From Phanerochaete sordida (lineage: Eukaryota; Basidiomycota; Agaricomycetes; Polyporales; Phanerochaetaceae): 64,000 nucleotides of DNA. Below, piece after piece: positions 55,774 through 64,000 of this stretch. The stretch is from positions 1-64,000 of the forward strand of contig BPQB01000019.1 of assembly GCA_019973155.2 (NCBI GenBank). Direction: 5' to 3'. The stretch's first letter is position 1, and every line of letters begins with the position of its first letter. The notes below the pieces were generated by a model that was not told the origin of the DNA, did no database searches, and worked only from the letters and a program-made list of their open reading frames with translations. Both the position numbers and the translations under genes were made by a program.

Positions 55774-57554
55774 TTAAAGCGATGCACCGCAAGCCCTGAT
55801 GACCTCGTCTTCGCAGCGACGGTACGTGGGGATGAGGCTGTCGTAGATGTCGACGTTCTTCGGGTTGGGCTCCGCGACGAGGCGGAGGCGCTCCTCGCCC
55901 TCGGCGTCCTCGTCGCCGTCCATCGCCTGCAGCTCCTCGAACGAGCCGCGGCCGCCGTTCTGCGCGCGCCACCACGCGAAGCGCGCGAGGTGTGCGCCGC
56001 CCTCCGCCGCGCCCTGCTGGCCCGCGACGAAGACGCGCATGCCGAAGACGTCGGCGGCGAGCTGCCGGATGACGGGGTTCGCGGAAGAGCCGCCGCTGAC
56101 GACGAGCCGCTGGAGCGGGGGCGCGTGCTCGGGCAGGATCGCGTCGATGCGCGAGCGGATGGAGAGGAACTGCGACTCGAGGATCGCGCGCGGGTGCACC
56201 TTGCCGTCGACGGAGGCCTCGTCAACCGGGTTGCCGTCCTTGTCGAAGATGAAGGTGCCCTCGACGTTGGGCGGGATGATCTCCGGGAGCGGGAAGTAGT
56301 AGCCCAGAAGACCGTCGTTGCCGGGGACGGTCGCCTCGACGAGCTCGTTGAACTTCTGCCAGTCACGCTCGGCGTACTTGTCGCGGACCTGCTCGCGCGC
56401 GAGCGCGCCGTTCTTGTAGCAGAGCATGGCGATGTGGGCATCGAGGGTTGTCGGGTGCGAGAGAAGGTGCGAAGACGTAAAGCGCTTCGGTGGCTCGGAA
56501 GTTGGCGGGATGCTGAGAAGCAGAGTGGTAGAAGTGCCGAGGGAAAGAATAGCGTCTCCTGGGGAGGAAAGCGCTATCACGGTGGCGGGGTTGTCGCCGG
56601 TGAACGGAGCGATGCTGCACTCTGGGTTGAAGCCGTACCGCTCAACCCAGTAGCTGCTGATCTGGCCGAGGACGGTGCCGCCGGGAACGGGCTCTGGACC
56701 AATCTTCTCGCGGAGCTCTGGGCCTCCGCAGAACTCGAGCAGGTTGTCTTCCCATTTGCAGGTGACGACGTTCATAAGGTTCATGCCGCTAGCATCCGAG
56801 ACTTCTATCGGCGCAATCGATCCGACGAATAGGGAAGGCATGAAGGATGATACGAGAGAGACACGCGACGTCGCGGCATAGCTTGCGGGGTAGATGCGAC
56901 GGAGCTAGAGAGGGCACGCGTTAACGTCGGTAGGCAAGAGGAAAATAGGAGAGACGCACTCGACGGATTTGGTTGCCGGTGAATCGCTCGTAGGCGCGGC
57001 TACCAGTGATATCTGCCAAGACCTGAGGGCCGCCAACGAACTCCTCGAGTTCGCGGCAGTCGCGAGTGGTGGAAGAGTCTTGCCAGATGGGCGAGCGCTG
57101 GAAGGTGAATGCGGCGGGGGAGAGCTGCTCGGCCAGGCCCTTTGATGGATTCAGGTTCGAGAGCAGGCGTTCAGCGTCGCCTGACCAGAAGACGGAACCG
57201 TGTTGCTGAAAATTGATGGAGATTTCAATTAGAGACCCGGGAACTTTCGCGAACAGGAGCATGGGTACACACCTGACCGTCGCCTGAGATGGCCATGATG
57301 CGGCTGAGGTTGACACCCGCATCCTTCATTTTGTTGACGATGACATCCATAGCCTCGAGCCACATCTTGACCGGGGATGTGACCTCGCCTTCGTCAGGGC
57401 CCTTGATAGCACCGTTAGTGGTACCGTAGTGGGGGAGGTCCCTGTCGAAGTTGATGGCAGATTCGTGGGTGACTTGGGCATCTTCTGTGATGACCACGGC
57501 CTTGAGGCCCTGGGTGGAGAGGTCGAGTCCTAGGAAGAGTGGTGCGTCGGCCAT
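55774..57554 (-). CDS. XKS1: D-xylulose kinase
   Basis: FGGY-family sugar kinase phosphorylating D-xylulose to xylulose 5-phosphate, the entry step for xylose and arabinose carbon into the pentose phosphate pathway. The start at 57554 gives MADAPLFLGLDLSTQGLKAV, the N-terminal ATPase motif with the DLSTQ phosphate loop. Exon 2 continues after GDGQ as QHGSVFW, completing the substrate-binding GQQHGS motif, then AFTFQRSPIWQDSSTTRDC and AYERFTGNQIRR. Exon 3 reads ISLVSSF-type VSLVSSFMPSLFVGSIAPIE, DASGMNLMNV, APFTGDNPATVIALSSPGDA, ILSLGTSTTLLLS and the C-terminal ATP site LVVSGGSSANPVIRQLAADV, then RVFVAGQQGAAEGGAHLARF. Length is about 550 residues with two introns, normal for fungal enzymes. 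The boundary between exons 2 and 3 is one or two residues uncertain. Confidence 0.96.
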
Positions 57555-59581
57555 TTGAGTGAGTGCGGTGTGGGGGGTATGGGGGGAAGGTGTGGGGGAG
57601 AGTAGGAGGATGGGAGTGTGTGAGGCGAGGTTTTATAGGAGGCTAGCGGCCAATGAGAACCCATGGCGCAAGTACCGACCGAGCGAAGGCAGATTGCTTG
57701 CGAAGGCGGTCTCGATCGACCTGCGGCCTGTTCTGGCTCCGGGCCCTGTGGGGAATTTTCGGGCGATGACCTGGGGAAGCGTTTTGAAACGTTGAGCCAT
57801 GGAGCGAGCGAATCAAAATGCGGGGTGGGCCTGGCAAGTCTCTCTCCCATGTTCCGCAGGCGCCTTTCGGCAGTGCCAACGCTAACGGTCCGTCTCCTCC
57901 GCTAGCACCGGATTGGCCCAGACGCGTCAACGGCGACCTCGCGTCGCGCGTCTCGTCCGGACGCTCTGGGCTTCCGGACACTGGAGGAGACTGGAGCGAG
58001 AGAGGAAGGGCACCAGTTCTCAGGTCTTTCTAAGATTTTATAAGCCTGGAGCTCCTCTGACCAAGATGCGTCGGTGGACGGGGCCGTCGACGAACGGAGT
58101 TGCGCACCGCAGATAGGCTCGGAGCATGCGCGAGAACCGTTGCCCAGACGCTCTCTGTGCCGACAGGCGGTGGTGAGCATGCCGTCGGCTTTACACGTAA
58201 ATGCTGAGATGCGCGCACACGCCGCCGACGCGGCTTGTGTGGCGTGCCCCGTCAACGCTCGTCAACGTTGCAACAAGGGCGCTGCTATTCCAGTGTCCCC
58301 TCCGGATCTCGAGCTTCGTGGAGGTGAGGCGAGGCCTCCCTCTCAACCGCCTCCTTCGGTAATCATCGGCGTGTGAGCGGTGGCGTCCACACCTGGGAAC
58401 ACAGCAGACGGGTCTTACTGATGTGTTGCTTCGTAGAGGGGTGCGACCATCCCGGCTTTGCGAGTTCTGAAAGGATTCTTCTGCATATATGCGCATTCAG
58501 TGGCAAATTATGCGAAGAAATGTGCGCTTCGACGTGCACTGGGCTCAGTGCCGCAAAATTTGCAGTTGAAGTCGAGGTTCTTCGCGACAAAGTGGCGGCC
58601 ACCGCGAGAGACAGCGCGACAGAGCGCGACGCGAGCCTCGCTCCGGCGCTTAACGAAATTGGAGGCGCCTTGTGGGCAGCTTCGCCGCTCGCTTTCCAAG
58701 GACGTTGACGACGACCACGTCCTCCCCCGACTCAGCAGCCCGCTCGGGTGAACTGTCAGACATCCAGCGTCCAGCCGCGGCACAAAGCCTCTGGTGTGCT
58801 GCTCCCCGCCCCTCTGGATTCCCGTACTCTGGTCGCGGCTGTGCTCGACTAGCTGTGCTCGCGACTCAGGCTGAGCTTTGCTCTCGCCTTACTCCTTCTA
58901 TTCCCTATCCGGTAGCTGCTTTCTCAACGGACATTGCCAATACGCGTAGCTCGTGACAAGATCCCCAGAAGGGTGAGTAGTCTCAACTCAATTTGGAGCT
59001 CCCACAGCGTCTCCAGGCTTGGTGAGACATGGGACAACCCTCAGGCATGGCGAAAGTCAGGGGGAAGAGAGATCAGAGCCCGTTGTTCATGCGGGGGAAC
59101 TCTGCTGGAATAGGCGTTCTGCCTCGCCCACCATCCGGCTGGAAGGCTCTGTAGTGAATTGCCTACTCCGTCCTGCGGCCGATCGTGTTTTCCCCGCAAT
59201 CTTATGGAAACAAATCCCGCTGATTGGCCCACCCAGTTCATCCAGTGTTCACCCTAGCATAGAACTGCGAAGCTATCCTGGCGGGGGGATCTGTTCGGTC
59301 AGTACCAATTTCGAGGACGCCACAGCCACGCTCCCGCGAGAGATAGCTAGGCCAAAGCGGTCACTGACTTGCGCTCACCCTCGGAGCGTATCAAGAGGAT
59401 CATTGCGGATGGAGGCCTCGAATCCCTTGCTGCCGGGATGATAGCGGAGTGCACGGATCAGTACAAGCACTACTGAAACGTCGGTGTGCATTACCATCTT
59501 CGCCTCTGCCTCCTCTGCTGTCCTCTGCTGCGTCGGCACCCTTCTCCTCTTCTTCCCCATCTGCTGTGCGCCGGCCGTGCA
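57555..59581. other. 2-kb divergent intergenic region between xylulose kinase and ELMO genes
   Basis: Beyond the xylulose kinase promoter there are open frames of 60-140 codons on both strands, for example 58373-58708 plus, containing CCFVEGCDHPGFASSERI. None has supported splice sites or domains. The last 100 bp before 59582 are pyrimidine-rich, typical of a fungal transcription start region. Confidence 0.4.
57631..57637 (-). promoter_or_regulatory. TATA box of the xylulose kinase gene
   Basis: On the minus strand this reads TATAAAA, 77-83 bp before the ATG at 57554. Consensus and spacing are good. Confidence 0.6.
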
Positions 59582-62500
59582 ATGTCTCATGCTGACCCGT
59601 CTACAGACATCGACGAGGGTCCAATGTCATCAACCCACTTGAGCCCGACGCTCGCACCGCCCTCGTCCAGCTCTCTGTCCCACACCGCTCGCACGCCCTC
59701 GCAGTCGCAGTCGCCAAATCCCGCTTCGTCGTCCCCCTCCACCAAACCACGGCTCGTTCCCACGAATAGTGTCACGCTTCAAGATGGTTCGACCGTGCGC
59801 GTGCGGATCGAGGCAACGCTTGCCGTCGAAGATGTCGTCCGTCAGCTATGTATTAGCGTCAAGATCAAGGAACCGCCGAACTGGTATGCGCTGCGGGACG
59901 AGAACGAGGAGCTGGTGACGAACGAGAATCTGAAGAAGAAGATCAAGCAGAAGGTCAACCTGAAGTGAGTGAGTTCGCAGTCAGGTCGTCTGCTGGAGGT
60001 TTGCGCGGGTCCCGTCTGACGCTCCGCGCCCAGACTTGTGAATTCGCCTGCAAGAGAAGCTGAAGACATCGTCAACAAGCTTCGCGCCAGGGATAATCGA
60101 CTGGGTATAACACTCACTTCACTGCGGAAGATCATTCGCGTAAGGCTACTATCAGTGAGGCTGGGCACAGCATATTGACCGACACTAGGAGGAACAATTC
60201 GCGGAAGAGTTTCTAAACCGAGATGGCCTTCATGAGCTCATTACTATCATCAACACTAGCCAAGGCAATACCCTCGCGGTATGTAATGATGTCCTTCGCA
60301 ATGATAGTCCTGCGATACTGATAATACGCCTTCAGTACGCGCTGACCGCCATGCAGAACCTGATGGAGCTCGACCATGGCTGGTCAGAGCTCAGCGATGC
60401 GTTCATCCTCCGCGTCGTGCAAATCCTCTCGTCTCCCAGCTCCCTCATTAACGTCTGCCGTCCTGCCACAGCCATCCTCAAGAAGCTTGTCGAAGCGGAC
60501 CCGATGGTCGCTCCGGGTCCGCAAATGGCGAGCTCGAGCACCGCGCCACCAACCCAGCCTCCAGGGTCAGTGTATAGGTTCGGTTTCGAGGTTGTCTACG
60601 AGCAGATGAGGAAGGAGCAGAAACTACTGGAGACGGTGGTCAATCGTCTGGGGAGTGCAGATACGACCATGGCCTTGTACAGGTGTGTTATATGCTGTTC
60701 GTCCCTGCGCTCTCAGACTGACACAATCCTGCGAAGTATGATGCTGATCAACTCATTGCTCGCTCATGCGGGCGATGCGCGGTGGGAAGAGTTCGTCGGG
60801 GAGATGGAACGGCTGAATGTCCGCAAGGCCGTAATAGTACGCTCTTCTTCCTTCCCAGGAGGCGAGGTCCGATCTCATAGATGCGCCTCATACACAGCGG
60901 CTCATGTCATCACATACCATCGAAGACCTGACGTCCTGCATCTTGGACTTCCAAGCCAACATGGTGCGCGTGACCTACCGCAAGAAGATCACCTTGGTCG
61001 AGCCTGAGCACGAACACGGCCACTTCAAAGCGTTGAACTACGTCTGGGCGAACAGCCGCGTGCGCGAGGACCCCGACCCCGAAGGCGGAACGTTCAAGTG
61101 GCGCAGGCTCGGGTTCGACAGCGAGGACCTCACGCAGGAGTTCAACGCCGTCGGTGTTCTCGGGCTGGACTGCCTGGTGAGCCGCGCCCCTGCCGCGACG
61201 CGCGCGATGCGAACACGGCGTGCTGATGCATTGCGCCGCAGAAACACTTCGTCGAGCAGGACCCTGATTTCTTCGCCAAGGTGGGTCGCAGCGTGCATCG
61301 CCCGTCGCTGGAAAGTGCTCACGCGCCGCTCGCCCAGGTCATTCAAGAGCAGCTCAGCAGGCCGCCCGAGCGGCGATGTCCCGTCGCGAAGGCGTCGAAC
61401 GAGGTCGTCGATCTGCTCTCGGAGCATTGGGCAATATTCGGACCTGGATGTGAGTGTGCGCGACATCTGAGCATGGGGACTCATCTGAAGCGTCGTCTCG
61501 CGCGCAGATTCGACGTCAACGACGTTCCAACCGTTCTTCCTCAACTTCTATAAGGTGCACCACCTTGCGACGAACTTCTTCCTCCGCATGTGGAACGAGA
61601 GTGCCGCTACGTCCGGTGATTTCCCTCGCGTCGCTGCGCTCGTCCGTAGTCAGTGAGTATCTGCATCTGGTCGCTGTGCCGGAGGGGTGCTCATCTTATT
61701 CTGCGCAGGGTAAAGGTGGCTCTGCGAACGGAGAACGTGCGGGCTTGGCATGAGGTCGAGGCAGACTTCAACGAGCGTGAATATCAAGCCGTGCGGGACC
61801 GACAAATGCGCGAACTGGAGCTTGAGGATGATGTGATGGGCAAGGTGCCGATACGGTACGTGCTTCTAGCGACCTGGTGTTGTTCTAGCGTCCTGAGGGA
61901 GTCGTGTTCTCCGCAGAAACATGCGTGCAAAGCTCTACAAGGAGTCCTTCGAGTTCGTCCGCCAGCAGCGTGTACACTGCCTGATGCAAGGCGCATGGTT
62001 CATGAACGCGATGTCACTGGCCCCGAATGCCTCCCGCGAGACCATTCGGAAGCCCTCGCGACGCTGGAGGTTCATGCGACTGGTATGATCCGGGTTCTGC
62101 TCGTGCAGTGACACCACCCGCTCACTCGGGATGCCGAATAGGATCCGAATATGAAGTACATTCACTTCGTGGACGAGCAAGTCAAATTCGACGTTCGGAA
62201 CGGGATCGAGGACCTACCAGACCGCATCGACGTATCGCTCATCAACGAGGTGGCGACAGGTACATGTGCTCCCTTCCCGCAGGCGCGGGGCGCAGACATC
62301 GACTTCCCGGTCGGGTACCAGACCGCGGCCTCGCCGTTGTCGTTCTCGCTGATCACGACGAGCGGCTCCTCGCTCGCCGACCTCATCGCACCCGACCAGT
62401 CGCGGTGGGCCGACTGGGTCGACGGCCTGGGCATGCTCCGGCGCGGCGGCGGACACGTGACATCAGACGAAACGACGATGTTCGTGCAAGCCCTGACCGA

Positions 62501-62689
62501 GATTGGCCTCAAAATCCGGTTGTTGAGTGAGTGTGATCCTCGCTTTCGTGCTCGCCGGGTCGACTGACGTACGTGCGCGCGCTAGATTTGTCGGGAGATA
62601 AGGCAGAGATCCCGAGCGGCATTCACGCAAGCCACCCACCGGCGAACAGCGACTTTTTCTTCTCCGAGCTGTATGATACTCAAGGATGA
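59582..62689 (+). CDS. ELMO/CED-12 domain protein
   Basis: Fungal homologue of engulfment and motility proteins, which in animals partner DOCK proteins to activate Rac; the partner here is unknown. The start at 59582 reads MSHADPSTDIDEGPMSSTHL. A Ser/Pro-rich lead is followed by a ubiquitin-like N-terminal part (VTLQDGSTVRVRIEATLAVE, WYALRDENEELVTNENL). An armadillo-like section follows (NSPAREAEDIVNKLRARDNR, FAEEFLNRDGLHELITIINT, YALTAMQNLMELDHGWSELS, VNRLGSADTTMALY). The ELMO domain contains WRRLGFDSEDLTQEFNAVGV with LGLDCL, and later NFYKVHHLATNFFLRMWNES. The C-terminal PH-like part reads FEFVRQQRVHCLMQGAWFMN, RWRFMRL and MKYIHFVDEQ. The last exon ends SELYDTQG at 62689. More than ten short introns; not all boundaries were fixed. 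Size about 750-800 residues. Confidence 0.9.
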
Positions 62690-62738
62690 TACCCCGGTGT
62701 GCGATGTATACATACCCCTTCCATTTTGACAATGCTAG

Positions 62739-63448
62739 ATGCAGGCGAAGTTGCTGGCTGTCCTTCCCCCGCGCCTGAAAGCATGTGCATGGCTCGTCAA
62801 GAACTTGGGTATCATGAGTCTCTGAAAGCCTGCGAGAGAAGTGCTCCTGTCCTATTGTCCTCACGGTCGCTGAACACTCAGCAGAGCACGCCCTGCCGGA
62901 CGTGCTGTCTATGCTGTCTATCCGCTGGACCGGAGTGAAGACGACTGTCGGACTGCGGGCGCTCATTGGCTCACTGCCTCCAGCTGAGGATGAAGTCGGG
63001 ACAGAAGAAAGTGTCAGGCAAGTCGAGCACTGACATCGGTCGTGTCCCGTGCTGAAGACATCGTACAGGCTGATACTGGCGGAACGTGTGTGCTCAATGG
63101 AGCAATCCAACCTCCTATCCAATCCAAAGCTGCGTGCGAGCTTCGCGCCTCAAGGCATCCTCGCCATGCTTGTCTTCCTAAAATCTTCCCATTGCGGGGC
63201 ATATCCAGGTGCTTCTCCAGAGATAGAGCCTTCTGTCGATCCTCAGCAGAAGTTGCTCTGTAGCTGCGAAGGTGTCCGAGCTTGCGTACGGAGTTAAGCA
63301 ACATCCGACTGAATTGCCTCGAAAATCTTCGTCAGGCCTTACCCGCCGCTCCCGCCTCTCCGTCGATTCCGGAGTTTTCTGGACCACCATCCGCTTTCCT
63401 GTTCTTGCCGGCCCTGTCGGTGAGCGCGCCTTGGCTATGGCGGCTTAA
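62739..63448 (+). CDS. candidate small multi-exon gene with a GC-AG intron
   Basis: Not recognised as a family. Exons 62739-62808, 62882-63017, 63069-63271 and 63336-63448 join in frame to 522 nt, 173 residues. The translation reads MQAKLLAVLPPRLKACAWLV, KNLAEHALPDVLSMLSIRWT, GVKTTVGLRALIGSLPPAED, then across the second junction SVRLILAERVCSMEQSNLLS and FAPQGILAMLVFLKSS, ending FPVLAGPVGERALAMAA. The second intron (63018-63068, 51 nt) uses the strong GC donor AG|GCAAGT and ends TACAG; its size fits the TEL1 introns. Third positions are GC-biased. Against it, the start lies only 50 bp after the ELMO stop, and exon 3 can also run unspliced to a stop at 63297. It may instead be a fragment of a longer or decayed gene. 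Confidence 0.38.
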
Positions 63449-63855
63449 CGCATGATTGACTTCGATTTTGATATGATTTTGAAGGGGGACGAGTACGCTC
63501 ACCCTGGTCTTTCCCCGCCGCCGAGGATCCTTCCCAAGGTTTCGCAGGTGCGAAAGAGCCTCGCGTGGCTGCACAACGCGGGCACCACAAGGGCGCCGCA
63601 CCCTATCTGGCATGGTGTGGAGGTGTGTCAGAAAATTGCGCATCGTGGTATGTGGTGCCGGACAGCCAAACACTGCGCGCTCTGACAGCTTGTCTATCAC
63701 GCAGATTTCGCAAAGTGCAATGCATTATCGCAATATTGCTCCGCAGAGGCCAAGCGCAGAGAGCACTGTATAAAAGCCTCGCCAGCGGACGGTGGAGAGT
63801 CATCAGCACACCCAGCTGAGCTCGACAGTCCCTCGCGATCTCCACCTCCAGCGCA
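63449..63855 (+). promoter_or_regulatory. upstream region of the right-edge gene
   Basis: A plus frame opens at 63452 (MIDFDFDMILKGDEYAHPGL) for 77 codons but has no recognised continuation. The remainder is the presumed promoter of the gene starting at 63856, with a TATA box at 63769-63776. Confidence 0.45.
63769..63776 (+). promoter_or_regulatory. TATA box of the right-edge gene
   Basis: TATAAAAG, 80-87 bp before the ATG at 63856. A strong consensus at normal fungal spacing. Confidence 0.65.
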
Positions 63856-64000
63856 ATGGCCGGCCACGCCCCTTCCGCTACTGGTGTCGTGTTCTCCAGC
63901 TCTAAGCTGCCTGAAGATGAAAAAGAGAAGACGCAGGTGACTGTCAACGCGGTCGAGGGTACTGAGAGCAACGACAGCTCTCGTGCCCCCTCCTTCCGCG
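63856..64000 (+). CDS. partial gene cut by the right edge, product unknown
   Basis: The start codon at 63856 has context GCGCAATGG and opens a frame to the end of the window: MAGHAPSATGVVFSSSKLPE, then a charged stretch DEKEKTQVTVNAVEG and ESNDSSRAPSFR. The N-terminus is hydrophilic and probably disordered, as in many fungal transporters and regulators. That is too little to name a family. The TATA box and A at -3 relative to neighbours support a real start. Confidence 0.6.
   Translation, partial: MAGHAPSATGVVFSSSKLPEDEKEKTQVTVNAVEGTESNDSSRAPSFR

Noticed and set aside
62463..63122. 220-codon minus frame at the ELMO 3' end
   Set aside because: It runs antisense through the last ELMO exons; the plus strand shows conserved or splice-consistent coding in the same place.
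1..64000. tRNA, rRNA, CRISPR, retroelement polymerase or mating-type genes
   Set aside because: No B-box-like tRNA signal, RT/integrase motif, repeat-spacer array, homeodomain pair or pheromone receptor was recognised by eye; a tRNAscan/RepeatMasker run would be decisive.

Overview
The window is a piece of a filamentous basidiomycete chromosome, most likely an Agaricomycete such as a polypore. The basis is many short GT-AG introns of about 50 nt (nine in one gene, 49-56 nt each), GC-rich third codon positions, a DUF6533 membrane protein, a basidiomycete-style Zn2Cys6 regulator and a fungal CON7-type C2H2 factor. No prokaryotic operon, CRISPR array, phage, rRNA or tRNA gene was seen. Gene models below come from hand splicing. 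Where exon lengths were added up, they give an intact reading frame.

Layout. The left half (1-37 kb) is gene-poor. It holds a secreted class 3 lipase (927-2126, minus), a Zn2Cys6 transcription factor (3484-5745, minus), the succinate dehydrogenase membrane anchor SDH4 (7903-8736, minus), a DUF6533 membrane protein (9842-11408, plus), a CON7-like C2H2 factor (22313-25487, plus) and a BTB/POZ protein (35661-36717, minus). Between them lie long stretches without a convincing gene (11.4-22.3 kb and 25.5-35.6 kb). One is an unusual 8-kb block of very high GC (about 13.7-21.7 kb). A MITE-like fold-back element (2484-2640), a second hairpin (8973-9047) and a near-perfect palindrome (28412-28433) also lie on this side.

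The right half (37.5-64 kb) is gene-dense and mostly housekeeping. It carries TEL1/ATM kinase (37552-47075, minus; ten exons, 3019 codons), coatomer epsilon subunit (47360-48396, plus, divergent from TEL1), two neighbouring zinc-knuckle proteins of unknown function (48533-50212 and 50665-51731, minus), methylenetetrahydrofolate reductase of the MET13 type (52668-54865, minus), D-xylulose kinase (55774-57554, minus) and an ELMO/CED-12 protein (59582-62689, plus). A possible small multi-exon gene with a GC-AG intron follows (62739-63448, plus). The first exon of another gene runs off the right edge (63856-64000).

The genes do not form one pathway. They cover DNA-damage and telomere signalling (TEL1), COPI transport, one-carbon/methionine metabolism (MET13), pentose entry into the pentose phosphate pathway (xylulose kinase), respiration (SDH4), Rac-type signalling (ELMO) and transcription. 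I found no coherent novel multi-gene system. The items most worth checking are the gene-free GC-rich block, the fold-back element, the zinc-knuckle gene pair and the hidden gene at 62.7-63.4 kb.
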